From Betaproteobacteria bacterium (GTDB lineage Bacteria > Pseudomonadota > Gammaproteobacteria > Burkholderiales > Rhodocyclaceae): 7,237 nucleotides of DNA. Each line of letters begins with the position of its first letter. Position 1 is the stretch's first letter. Location of the stretch: assembly GCA_028868235.1 (NCBI GenBank), contig JAGWUW010000131.1:1-7237 (forward strand), written 5' to 3'. The translations under genes and the position numbers were made by a program. This document shows positions 1 through 6,489 of this stretch, in pieces. Under the pieces are notes generated by a model that was not told the DNA's origin, made no database searches, and was given only the letters and a program-made list of their open reading frames with translations.

Positions 1-635
1 AGCAGCTTGCCGAAGTCCTTGATGCCGCTGGCGGCCAGGGTCTTGATGGGGCCGGCGCTGATGCCGTTGGCGCGGATGCTGCGGCCGTCCTCGGTGCGGC
101 CCACGGCCTCGGCCAGGTAGCGCACGCTGGCTTCCAGGCTGGCCTTGGCCAGACCCATGGTGTTGTAGTTCGGCATGGTGCGCTCGGCGCCCAGGTAGGA
201 CAGGGCGAGCAGAGAGGCCTTGCGGCCCTGCATCATCGGGCGGGCACCCTTGGCCAAGGCGGCATAGCTGTACGACGAGACGTCGTGGGCGATGCGGAAG
301 GCGTCGCGGGTGATGCCGTTCAGGAAATCGCCTTCGATGGCTTCGGTCGGGGCGTAGGCAATCGAATGCACCAGGCCGTCGAGACCATCCCAGCGCTTGC
401 CGAGTTCGACGAAGAGGTTGTCGATTTGTTCGTCGCTGCTGACGTCGACCGGAATGGTGATGTCGCTACCGAATTCGGCGGCAAACTTCTTGATGCGGTC
501 TTCGAAGCGCTCGTTCTGGTACGTGAAGGCGAGTTGGGCGCCTTCGCGATGGCAGGCCTTGGCGATGCCGTAGGCGATGGAATGCTTGGACAGCAGTCCG
601 GTAATCAGAATCTTCTTGTCGGCGAGAAAGCCCAT
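1..635 (-). CDS. fabI: Enoyl-[acyl-carrier-protein] reductase (NADH), FabI; C-terminus cut by window edge
   Basis: Reduces trans-2-enoyl-ACP to acyl-ACP with NADH, the last step of each round of type II fatty acid elongation in the cytoplasm. The first 211 residues are present; the family is usually about 260 long, so roughly 50 C-terminal residues lie beyond the left edge. The protein opens [13 protein letters not shown], followed by the FabI-type nucleotide loop [13 protein letters not shown] (residues 13-25). The catalytic segment [20 protein letters not shown] carries Tyr147, Tyr157 and Lys164, matching the Tyr-x6-Lys arrangement of FabI, and [17 protein letters not shown] follows at about 192-208. 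The position equivalent to E. coli Gly93 is Ala here (HSIAYAP). The start is fixed by the conserved N-terminus and by a ribosome binding site, AGGGAG, about 8 bases upstream. ETF-QO lies upstream on the same strand after a 102-base gap with its own probable promoter. Identification is very secure. Confidence 0.96.
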   Translation of the reverse strand, partial: MGFLADKKILITGLLSKHSIAYGIAKACHREGAQLAFTYQNERFEDRIKKFAAEFGSDITIPVDVSSDEQIDNLFVELGKRWDGLDGLVHSIAYAPTEAIEGDFLNGITRDAFRIAHDVSSYSYAALAKGARPMMQGRKASLLALSYLGAERTMPNYNTMGLAKASLEASVRYLAEAVGRTEDGRSIRANGISAGPIKTLAASGIKDFGKL

Positions 636-668
636 GTGTTGTTCTCCCTAGGGGGGTTAAGCCCGAGG

Positions 669-697
669 ATTATAAACCGATACGCCACAATTCGACG
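669..697 (-). promoter_or_regulatory. Probable fabI promoter (consensus -10)
   Basis: Read on the minus strand, a perfect TATAAT lies at 674-669. At 16-18 bases upstream only a poor -35 match is present (GTCGAA or a neighbouring register), so the -35 is uncertain. Transcription would begin near 662, leaving a leader of about 27 bases before the fabI ATG. This would let fabI be expressed independently of ETF-QO. The call rests on the -10 hexamer and its position alone. Confidence 0.5.
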
Positions 698-720
698 CCA
701 TTCCGGGCAAGAACTGTGGC
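684..720 (-). repeat. Imperfect inverted repeat / RNA hairpin between ETF-QO and fabI
   Basis: The arms are 684-693 (GCCACAATTC) and 711-720 (GAACTGTGGC), with a 17-base spacer. In the minus-strand transcript they form ten continuous pairs including one G-U. The arms sit 17 bases past the ETF-QO stop codon and just upstream of the fabI -10 hexamer, so the element covers the likely -35 region. There is no run of T after it on either strand, so it is not a standard intrinsic terminator. It could be a 3' hairpin of the ETF-QO message or a protein binding site for fabI; neither is shown. Confidence 0.5.
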
Positions 721-737
721 ATGTCGAAATTTGACGA

Positions 738-2381
738 TTACATGTTGGGGTAAGTCGGCCCTTCGCCGCCCTGCGGGACGACCCAGTTGATGTTCTGGGT
801 CGGGTCCTTGATGTCGCAGGTCTTGCAGTGGACACAGTTTTGCGCGTTGATCTGCAAACGGGGCCGGCCTTCCTCCTGGTCGAGGATTTCATAGACGCCG
901 GCCGGGCAGAAACGCTGCTCAGGCGCATCGTACTTGGACAGGTTGATGCTGATCGGCACGCTCGCGTCCTTCAGTTGCAGATGGCAGGGCTGGTCTTCCT
1001 CGTGGTTGGTGCTGGATAGGAAGACTGAAGACAGGCGGTCGAATGTAATTACGCCATCCGGTTTCGGGTAATCGATCTTTGGGCATTCGTTGGCCGGCTT
1101 CAGCTTGGCGTGATCAGGGGTCTTGTTATGCAGGGTCCACGGTGCCTTGCCACCAAAGACAACCTGATCGATACCGAACATCAACGAGCCGAACTTCAGA
1201 CCCTTGGCCATCCATGGTTTGAAGTTACGTGTTTTGTGAAGTTCATCGTATAACCAGCTGTTTTTAAACAACTTATTGTATCCTGTCAGCTCGTCATTCT
1301 GGCGTTTGGCGGCCAGCGCTTCTAAGCAAGCTTCGGCAGCCAAAGCACCGGTCTTGATGGCGCAGTGCGACCCCTTGATCCGTGCAGCATTAAGGAAGCC
1401 GGCATCGTCACCGATCAGCACGCCACCAGGAAAGGTGAGCCTAGGCAGCGATTGCAGGCCACCTGAAGTCAGGGCGCGGGCGCCGTAGGCGACGCGCTTG
1501 CCGCCTTCGAGGAACTTGCGGATTTCCGGGTGCGTCTTGAAGCGCTGGAATTCCTCGTAGGGCGACAGATGCGGATTCTCGTAGCCGAGGCCGACGACAA
1601 AACCGATGGCGATCTGATTGTTCTCCAAGTGATAGAGGAAACCGCCACCATAGGTGTCCGGTTGCATCGGCCAGCCGCCACTGTGGATGACGAGACCAAG
1701 CTGGTGTTTGTCAGGCTGGATTTCCCACAGTTCCTTGAGGCCGATGCCATAGGTTTGCGGGTCAGCATCCTTGTCGAGCTGAAATTTTGCGATCAGCTGC
1801 TTCCCGAGGTGGCCGCGGCAGCCTTCGGCGAAGAAAGTGTATTTGCCCAGCAGTTCCATGCCCGGCTGGAAATTTGGACCTTCCGAACCGTTGTGCAGAC
1901 GGCCCATATCGCCGGTAGCGACGCCCTTGACCGCGCCATTGTCGTCGTACAGCACTTCGGCGCCGGCAAAACCGGGGTAGATTTCGACGCCGAGCCCTTC
2001 GGCCTGTTCGCCTAGCCAACGGCAGACATTGCCAAGCGAGATGACGTAATTGCCTTCGTTGTGGAAGCAGTCGGGAAGAATGCTGTTTGGTACCCGGGTG
2101 GCGCCGGTTTCAGAGAGGATGAAGAAGCGGTCTTCGGATACTGGTGCGTTGAGCGGTGCGCCATCATCTTTCCAGTTGGGTAGCAATTCGCTCAGGGCGC
2201 GCGGGTCCATGACGGCACCGGAGAGGATATGGGCTCCGATTTCGGCGCCTTTCTCGATCAGGCAGACATTGACGTCCGTGCCTTTTTCAGCAGCCAGTTG
2301 CTTGAGTCTTATCGCTGAGGCCAAGCCAGCCGGCCCTCCGCCAACGATAACGACGTCAAATTCCATGGATTCGCGTTCCAT
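738..2381 (-). CDS. Electron-transfer flavoprotein:ubiquinone oxidoreductase (ETF-QO)
   Basis: A membrane-associated iron-sulfur flavoprotein that takes electrons from reduced ETF (fed by acyl-CoA and other dehydrogenases) and gives them to ubiquinone. The product is 547 residues, the usual length. An FAD-binding Rossmann motif, DVVIVGGGPAGL, lies at residues 9-20. The C-terminal domain has the four [4Fe-4S] cysteines, Cys492, Cys516, Cys519 and Cys522 (NCVHCKTCDIKDP), and the family-typical ending GPTYPNM. The open frame extends 35 codons further upstream, to 2486, but that extension overlaps the divergent thioesterase gene, lacks homology-like character and has no ribosome binding site. The ATG at 2381 is preceded by AAGGAG, so it is chosen; a second ATG at 2366 is less likely. 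The ETF subunit genes are not in the window. The product name is secure; gene symbols for this protein vary, so none is given. Confidence 0.96.
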   Translation of the reverse strand: MERESMEFDVVIVGGGPAGLASAIRLKQLAAEKGTDVNVCLIEKGAEIGAHILSGAVMDPRALSELLPNWKDDGAPLNAPVSEDRFFILSETGATRVPNSILPDCFHNEGNYVISLGNVCRWLGEQAEGLGVEIYPGFAGAEVLYDDNGAVKGVATGDMGRLHNGSEGPNFQPGMELLGKYTFFAEGCRGHLGKQLIAKFQLDKDADPQTYGIGLKELWEIQPDKHQLGLVIHSGGWPMQPDTYGGGFLYHLENNQIAIGFVVGLGYENPHLSPYEEFQRFKTHPEIRKFLEGGKRVAYGARALTSGGLQSLPRLTFPGGVLIGDDAGFLNAARIKGSHCAIKTGALAAEACLEALAAKRQNDELTGYNKLFKNSWLYDELHKTRNFKPWMAKGLKFGSLMFGIDQVVFGGKAPWTLHNKTPDHAKLKPANECPKIDYPKPDGVITFDRLSSVFLSSTNHEEDQPCHLQLKDASVPISINLSKYDAPEQRFCPAGVYEILDQEEGRPRLQINAQNCVHCKTCDIKDPTQNINWVVPQGGEGPTYPNM

Positions 2382-2386
2382 GATGT

Positions 2387-2392
2387 CTCCTT
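2387..2392 (-). promoter_or_regulatory. Ribosome binding site deciding the ETF-QO start
   Basis: AAGGAG on the minus strand, five bases before the ATG at 2381. This strong site favours the 547-residue protein over the longer open frame beginning at 2486. Confidence 0.85.
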
Positions 2393-2398
2393 GAATTA

Positions 2399-2427
2399 TT
2401 GTGAGCTTATTTTCAATACGGTACAGT
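2399..2427 (+). promoter_or_regulatory. Possible promoter for the thioesterase-dgt pair
   Basis: A -35-like TTGTGA (2399-2404) and a -10-like TACAGT (2422-2427) are separated by 17 bases; each matches the sigma-70 consensus at four of six positions. Transcription would begin near 2434, about 30 bases before the thioesterase ATG. The -10 lies inside the 26-base dyad at 2410-2435. The ETF-QO promoter in the same gap is not clear; the best minus-strand pair is TTGATC (2446-2441) with a weak TACCGT (2423-2418), also overlapping the dyad. Confidence 0.45.
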
Positions 2428-2435
2428 ATGGAAAA
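2410..2435. promoter_or_regulatory. 26-base dyad, candidate operator between ETF-QO and thioesterase
   Basis: The two halves are TTTTC-A-ATAC-G-GT and AC-A-GTAT-G-GAAAA, centred between 2422 and 2423. Eleven of the thirteen symmetric position pairs are complementary; only 2415/2430 and 2420/2425 fail. The element lies in the only gap between divergent genes and covers the -10 of the plus-strand promoter candidate. Its size and symmetry fit a dimeric repressor site. Given the fatty-acid-related neighbours, a TetR- or GntR-type lipid regulator is a reasonable guess, but the regulator is not in the window and the motif is not one I can assign. Confidence 0.55.
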
Positions 2436-2451
2436 GCAAAGATCAACAAAA

Positions 2452-2460
2452 GAGGAAGGA
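2452..2460 (+). promoter_or_regulatory. Ribosome binding site deciding the thioesterase start
   Basis: The purine-rich stretch GAGGAAGGA ends three bases before the ATG at 2464, with GAGG in the usual window. It supports that ATG over the upstream in-frame GTG at 2401. Confidence 0.75.
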
Positions 2461-2463
2461 TAC

Positions 2464-2874
2464 ATGGAACATCGCAGGAAGCTCATTCATGTCACCAATA
2501 TGCCCATTCGCTGGGGCGATATGGACGCCTATGGCCACGTCAATAACACAATCTATTTCCGCTATATGGAGCAGGCACGCGTCGAGTGGATCGAGGATAT
2601 GCAGGTTCTCGTCCGCCCTGGCGGCGATGGTCCGGTGATCATCAACGCCAGTTGCACCTTCCTGGTTCCGATGACTTATCCGGGCACGGTCGAGGTGCGT
2701 ACCTATGTCGGGTCCATCGGCCGATCCAGCTTCCAGACCTATGTCGAGATGCGTGTCGAAGGCGATGACAGGCTGTATGCCGAAGGCGCCGCTAAGGTGG
2801 TATGGATGAATACCCTAACCGGAAAATCGGTTCCGGTGCCCGATCATATTCGGGCAGTCCTTGAAGCGGAGTAA
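2464..2874 (+). CDS. Acyl-CoA thioesterase, 4-hydroxybenzoyl-CoA thioesterase / YbgC-like hotdog family
   Basis: Predicted to hydrolyse an acyl-CoA or related thioester to the free acid and CoA, in the cytoplasm. The product is 136 residues, one hotdog domain, the usual size. The signature near the N-terminus, IRWGDMDAYGHVNNTIYFRY (15-34), contains Asp21, which aligns with the catalytic aspartate of the family, and the HVNN turn (25-28) typical of the FcbC/YbgC-like group. A conserved hotdog strand region, INASCTFLVPMTYPGTVEV, follows at about 60-78. There is no signal peptide. The frame is open upstream to a GTG at 2401, but the ribosome binding site and the conserved N-terminus point to the ATG at 2464. 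The gene is divergent from ETF-QO and 20 bases ahead of the dgt-like gene, probably co-transcribed with it. Substrate chain length cannot be told from sequence. Confidence 0.9.
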   Translation: MEHRRKLIHVTNMPIRWGDMDAYGHVNNTIYFRYMEQARVEWIEDMQVLVRPGGDGPVIINASCTFLVPMTYPGTVEVRTYVGSIGRSSFQTYVEMRVEGDDRLYAEGAAKVVWMNTLTGKSVPVPDHIRAVLEAE

Positions 2875-2894
2875 ACTCGCAGCCCATCGCATAC

Positions 2895-4262
2895 ATGAAT
2901 CCAAAGCGCATGGGCAAACGCAAAATCTGGGAAAAACTGCTGTCGAGCGAACGCCTCGGTGCCGGCAAGGCTCCGGGCACGGCCGAACGGACTGCTTTCC
3001 AGCAAGACTACGACCGCATTGTCTTTACCTCGGCCTTTCGCCGCTTGAAGGACAAGACGCAGGTTTTTCCCCTTTCCAAGAGCGATTATGTCCGGACGCG
3101 CCTGACGCATAGCTTGGAGGCCAGTTGTGTCGGTCGCTCACTGGGTGCCGTGGTTGGCCGTGAAATCATCGCTCGTCACGGTTTACACCATGTCGAATCC
3201 GGCGATTTTGGTGCCATCGTTGCTGCGGCGTGCCTGGCGCACGACATCGGCAACCCGCCTTTCGGCCACGCCGGTGAGGATGCGATTCGCGAGTGGTTCC
3301 GTAATTCCGGTCTACTTGAACGCCACGACTTGACGCCTGCCCAGAAGGCCGACTTCGAGCGCTATGAGGGTAATGCTCAGGGCTTCCGCATTGTCAGCCG
3401 CCTGCAGAGTCCGGCCAATCCCGGCGGCTTGCAGTTGACCAGTGCCGTGTTGGCGACCTTCACCAAATATCCGCGGCCGTCGCATCTTGACTGTCAATTG
3501 GATGGTAAGAGCAGCAAGAAATTTGGCTTTTTCCAGCAGGACGCCGATAATTTTGCCCACGTGGCACGTTCGACGGGTTTGGTGGAACGTATTCCGGGCA
3601 CAGCTTGGCGTCGTCATCCGCTGGCTTCACTCGTCGAAGTGGCGGATGATACCTGTTACCTGATCGTCGATCTCGAAGACGCTGCACGGCTTGGTTTCGT
3701 GCCCTACAAGGATGCCGAATGTCTGCTCGGCGATCTGGCTGGTAATGCCACCAGCAGTGGTCGGCTGTCCCGTCTGCACGATCCGAAGGAGCGTCTGGAG
3801 TATCTGCGAGCCAAGGCTATCGGACGCCTGCTGGAAAGCGCAGCGGCGGTGTTCCTGGAAAACGAGGATGCCATTCTGTGTGGTGAATTCGACAACGAAC
3901 TGCTTGAGCAGTCGCCGGTGGGGATTCCCTTGCAGGCGGTGCTGAAACTGGCCAAGGAAACCATCTACACGGCCCGACCGGCGTTGGAGATCGAAACGGC
4001 CGGTTTCGAAGTCCTCGGTGCTTTGCTCGGCTTGTTCACCAATGCCGTCGAGGCGAGGGCAGGGGCGCAGGGAGTGCGCTACACGACGCGTGAACGGATG
4101 TTGATGGAACTGTTGCCCAAGCAGTTTCTCGGCCACGGCGGCGAGCCGGATGCCGATCCCTACATCCGCCTGTTGCAGGTGGCCGATTTCGTTGCCGGGA
4201 TGACCGATTCCTACGCCGTGGATATGTACCGCAAGCTCAAGGGTTTCGATCTGCCGACCTGA
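2895..4262 (+). CDS. dgt: Deoxyguanosinetriphosphate triphosphohydrolase-like protein (HD superfamily dNTPase)
   Basis: Dgt-type enzymes remove triphosphate from dGTP or other dNTPs, giving the nucleoside and tripolyphosphate, and so adjust dNTP pools. The product is 455 residues. The HD-domain metal ligands are visible: His72 in RTRLTHSLEAS, His116-Asp117 in CLAHDIGNPPFGH, and Asp251 in EVADDTCYLIVDLEDA. The family segments DYDRIVFTSAFRRLKDKTQV (38-57) and YEGNAQGFRIVSRLQ (157-171) are also present. The true substrate may be a dNTP other than dGTP, as in the broader dgt-like group. Start choice is uncertain: neither the ATG at 2895 nor the in-frame ATG at 2910 has a good ribosome binding site, and translation may be coupled to the thioesterase 20 bases upstream. 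The 3' end overlaps the convergent LysR gene by 26 bases. No terminator is seen after it. Confidence 0.92.
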   Translation: MNPKRMGKRKIWEKLLSSERLGAGKAPGTAERTAFQQDYDRIVFTSAFRRLKDKTQVFPLSKSDYVRTRLTHSLEASCVGRSLGAVVGREIIARHGLHHVESGDFGAIVAAACLAHDIGNPPFGHAGEDAIREWFRNSGLLERHDLTPAQKADFERYEGNAQGFRIVSRLQSPANPGGLQLTSAVLATFTKYPRPSHLDCQLDGKSSKKFGFFQQDADNFAHVARSTGLVERIPGTAWRRHPLASLVEVADDTCYLIVDLEDAARLGFVPYKDAECLLGDLAGNATSSGRLSRLHDPKERLEYLRAKAIGRLLESAAAVFLENEDAILCGEFDNELLEQSPVGIPLQAVLKLAKETIYTARPALEIETAGFEVLGALLGLFTNAVEARAGAQGVRYTTRERMLMELLPKQFLGHGGEPDADPYIRLLQVADFVAGMTDSYAVDMYRKLKGFDLPT

Positions 4263-5175
4263 AATTTTCCCAGGGGGGGCACGGGATGAACTGGCGTTCC
4301 AGCGCTTCCAGGAAGACGCGGACCTTGGGCAGGCGCACCCGGCTCGGGGTGTAGCAGGCGTAGAGTTGGCGGCCGAAGCCGGTTAGCGGCTCGTAGTCGT
4401 CGAGCACCGTCTGCAGGCGGCCGCGCCGGATTTCCGGACCGGCCATGTAGGTGGGCAGGATAGCCAAGCCGTGACCGGCAAGAACGGCATCGAAAATGCA
4501 ATCCAGGTTGTTGAACCGAAAGCGGCTAGCAATTGGAATGCTAATCTGGTCGCCGTTGACGCCAAGCAGGTCGACTGTGTTGCCGGTTTCCGCCTGCAGA
4601 TAGCCGAAACAGTTGTGCCTGGCCAGTTCGCTCGGGTGTTCCGGTATGCCGTGCGCGGCAAGGTAGTCCGGCGTCGCGCAGATGATGCGATTGAGGGCCA
4701 CCAGGCGTTTGGCGACGGCATCTTCGGGTGGTGCCTTGGTATGGCGCAAGGCGAGGTCGATTTTGTCGTCAAACAGATCGACCAGCAGGTCAGTCAGGAT
4801 TAGCTCGCATTCCAGTTCGGAATATTGCGCGGTGATCTGCGGCAGCAAAGGCGCGATGTACATGCGGCCGAAGGCGACCGAGGCGCTGATCCGCAGCAGA
4901 CCATGTGGCGTATCGCCGAGATTGCGCACGGCTATTTCGGTGCTGGCAACGGCTTCCAGGGCGCGTAAGGCATGCTGATAGAACACTTCGCCAGACGGTG
5001 TCAGTGCCAGCTTGCGCGTCGAACGCTCGAACAGGCGAACGCCGAAGCTGCGTTCAAGTTCGCCGATCTGCTTGCTGACCTGGGCTCGCGTACAATCCAA
5101 CCGGCGCGCCGCGTTGGCCATGCTACCGGTTTCAACCACCCGAATAAAGCTTTCCCAACTACTTAGCCAGTGCAT
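4237..5175 (-). CDS. LysR-family transcriptional regulator
   Basis: A DNA-binding regulator of 312 residues, typical for the family. The N-terminal winged helix-turn-helix spans about residues 5-62: SFIRVVETGSMANAARRLDC, then the recognition helix around TRAQVSKQIGELE (29-41) and the wing LFERSTRKLALTPSGEVFY. The remainder, about 90-300, is the periplasmic-binding-protein-like effector domain (for example LLRISASVAFGRMYIAPLLP at about 93-112). The start at 5175 matches where LysR proteins normally begin; its ribosome binding site is weak. The gene is divergent from the MFS transporter across 99 bases, the classic layout for control of the neighbour plus autoregulation. The inducer is unknown. 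A run of seven C (coding strand, 4279-4273) falls in the last 14 codons, and the stop codon lies inside the end of the dgt-like gene. Confidence 0.93.
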   Translation of the reverse strand: MHWLSSWESFIRVVETGSMANAARRLDCTRAQVSKQIGELERSFGVRLFERSTRKLALTPSGEVFYQHALRALEAVASTEIAVRNLGDTPHGLLRISASVAFGRMYIAPLLPQITAQYSELECELILTDLLVDLFDDKIDLALRHTKAPPEDAVAKRLVALNRIICATPDYLAAHGIPEHPSELARHNCFGYLQAETGNTVDLLGVNGDQISIPIASRFRFNNLDCIFDAVLAGHGLAILPTYMAGPEIRRGRLQTVLDDYEPLTGFGRQLYACYTPSRVRLPKVRVFLEALERQFIPCPPWENFRSADRNP

Positions 5176-5274
5176 TTGTCAATTATCCGTTGACGATATG
5201 GCGCTCATTATGGGCTATTTTGTGTTCAATCTGGCGACTATAGTTCAGGCTAACCAATCAACAGGCATAACATC
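5176..5274. promoter_or_regulatory. Divergent control region between the LysR regulator and the MFS gene
   Basis: This 99-base AT-richer gap should hold both promoters and the regulator's binding sites. Visible elements are a -10-like TATAGT at 5239-5244 (plus strand, five of six, with no good -35) and a -10-like CATAAT at 5212-5207 on the minus strand. There is a short dyad GTCAA-N7-TTGAC at 5178-5194 just upstream of the LysR start, and two direct copies of GTTCA at 5224 and 5243. A clear T-N11-A LysR box could not be settled by eye. The function of the gap is inferred from layout. Confidence 0.5.
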
Positions 5275-6489
5275 ATGTTTCGTGCATTGAATCGCCCCGA
5301 CATTCTCATCACCGCACTGGCTGCAGCCGGGATCATGATGATCTCGATGGGCATCCGCCAGTCACAGGGTTTGTTCGTCGCGCCACTGAACGATACGACT
5401 GGGCTGGGCATTGCTACCATCAGTTTTGCGCTGGCCATCGGGCAATTCACCTGGGGAGCTATCCAGCCGCTAGCAGGTGCCATCGCCGACCGCCATGGAC
5501 CGCGTGTTGTGCTGATTGCCGGCATCCTGATGCTGTCGGTCGGTTGTGCGCTGACACCTTACATGGGATCCGGTTTCGGCTTGGCCGTTTCGCTTGGCTT
5601 GTTCTGTGCCATGGGTTCCGGAGCAAGCAGTTTCTCCGTGTTGCTCGGCGCAGCGGCCCAGCGCATGCCGGCTGAGGCGCGTGGTGCTGCATCCGGCCTC
5701 ATCAATGCTGGCGGCTCATTCGGCCAGTTTGTCTTCGCACCCATCCTGCAAAAGCTGATTCAGAGTCTAGGCTGGGTCAGCTCAATGTGGGCAATGGCAG
5801 CTACTGCATTGCTGGCCTTGCCTTTGGTCGGCAAGTTGACGGAATCCACGCATGCCACGCATCTTCAGGATGATGATGGCGGGGTGTTGAAGGCGCTCGG
5901 TGCTGCGATGAAGGACCGCAGCTACCTGTTGTTGCATGCCGGTTTCTTCACCTGCGGCTTCCATATCGCCTTCCTCGTCACCCATCTGCCGGGCGAGGTG
6001 AATTTGTGCGGCTTGCCACCGTCCGTGGCTAGCTGGTCGCTGGCTATTATCGGCCTAGCCAACATCTTTGGCAGTCTCTACGCTGGGTCCTGTGTCGCCA
6101 AGTACCGCAGCAAGTACGTGCTAGCCGTGATGTACGGCTCACGGGCGCTGCTCATCATCTGGTACCTGATGATGCCGCGCACCGAATGGACTTTTTACCT
6201 GTTTGCTGCTGGCCTAGGCTTTACCTGGCTGGCTACGGTACCGCCGACCGCCGCCATCGTCGGTAAACTGTTTGGTATCCGCTATCTTGCGACGCTGTTT
6301 GGCATGACACTGCTGTCGCACCAGATCGGCGGTTTCCTCGGCGCCTGGTTGGGGGGGCTGGCCATTACGCAATTCGGTGATTTCGGCTGGATGTGGTATG
6401 CCGACATGGCGCTGGCCGCTACGGCCGCGGTGCTCAACCTGCCGATTCGCGAAGCGCCGGTGGTTCGCCCGGCGGTTGCTACGGCTTGA
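5275..6489 (+). CDS. Major facilitator superfamily (MFS) transporter, monocarboxylate-transporter-like type
   Basis: An inner-membrane secondary transporter of 404 residues with twelve hydrophobic segments, roughly at 10-27, 46-70, 78-96, 101-124, 136-158, 167-185, 217-237, 249-270, 280-300, 304-330, 337-364 and 372-391. The loop between helices 2 and 3 carries the MFS motif A as GAIADRHGPR (68-77), and a hydrophilic central loop spans about 186-215. The N-terminal pattern MGIRQSQGLFVAPL followed by this motif recalls the monocarboxylate / oxalate-formate-like branch, which often moves organic acids, but substrate and direction cannot be assigned. The ATG at 5275 is the first plausible start; its ribosome binding site (ACAGG, about 11 bases upstream) is weak. 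The divergent LysR gene is the probable regulator. A run of seven G at 6351-6357 sits in helix 11. The gene ends exactly where the convergent small gene ends. Confidence 0.93.
   Translation: MFRALNRPDILITALAAAGIMMISMGIRQSQGLFVAPLNDTTGLGIATISFALAIGQFTWGAIQPLAGAIADRHGPRVVLIAGILMLSVGCALTPYMGSGFGLAVSLGLFCAMGSGASSFSVLLGAAAQRMPAEARGAASGLINAGGSFGQFVFAPILQKLIQSLGWVSSMWAMAATALLALPLVGKLTESTHATHLQDDDGGVLKALGAAMKDRSYLLLHAGFFTCGFHIAFLVTHLPGEVNLCGLPPSVASWSLAIIGLANIFGSLYAGSCVAKYRSKYVLAVMYGSRALLIIWYLMMPRTEWTFYLFAAGLGFTWLATVPPTAAIVGKLFGIRYLATLFGMTLLSHQIGGFLGAWLGGLAITQFGDFGWMWYADMALAATAAVLNLPIREAPVVRPAVATA

Noticed and set aside
285..734. 149-codon open frame antisense to fabI
   Set aside because: Lies across the fabI coding region and its promoter; the fabI frame is unmistakable.
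1530..2015. 161-codon open frame antisense to ETF-QO
   Set aside because: A shadow of a GC-rich gene on the opposite strand; no recognisable domain or ribosome binding site, and the ETF-QO frame is certain.
2411..2426. Possible LexA box before the thioesterase
   Set aside because: An ACAG half site is present at 2423-2426, but the required CTGT eight bases upstream is TTTC; the sequence belongs to the larger dyad.
2401..2463. Upstream GTG start of the thioesterase
   Set aside because: The added residues are low-complexity and coded by the promoter/dyad region; the ATG at 2464 has a ribosome binding site and fits the family length.
2382..2486. N-terminal extension of ETF-QO beginning at 2486
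   Set aside because: It overlaps the divergent thioesterase start and the shared promoter gap, is unlike ETF-QO N-termini, and the ATG at 2381 has a strong AAGGAG site.
3627..4136. 169-codon open frame antisense to the dgt-like gene
   Set aside because: Mirrors codon bias of the dgt-like gene, which has intact HD motifs; no independent evidence of coding.
2895..4262. dgt-like enzyme as an anti-phage defence gene
   Set aside because: Some dGTPases protect against phage, but no defence genes, mobile elements or compositional shift surround it; a housekeeping role is simpler.
6455..6474. Hairpin at the end of the MFS gene (CGCCGG, eight bases, CCGGCG) as a terminator
   Set aside because: The six-pair stem is followed by no T run on either strand and lies inside coding sequence; probably a by-product of GC-rich codons.
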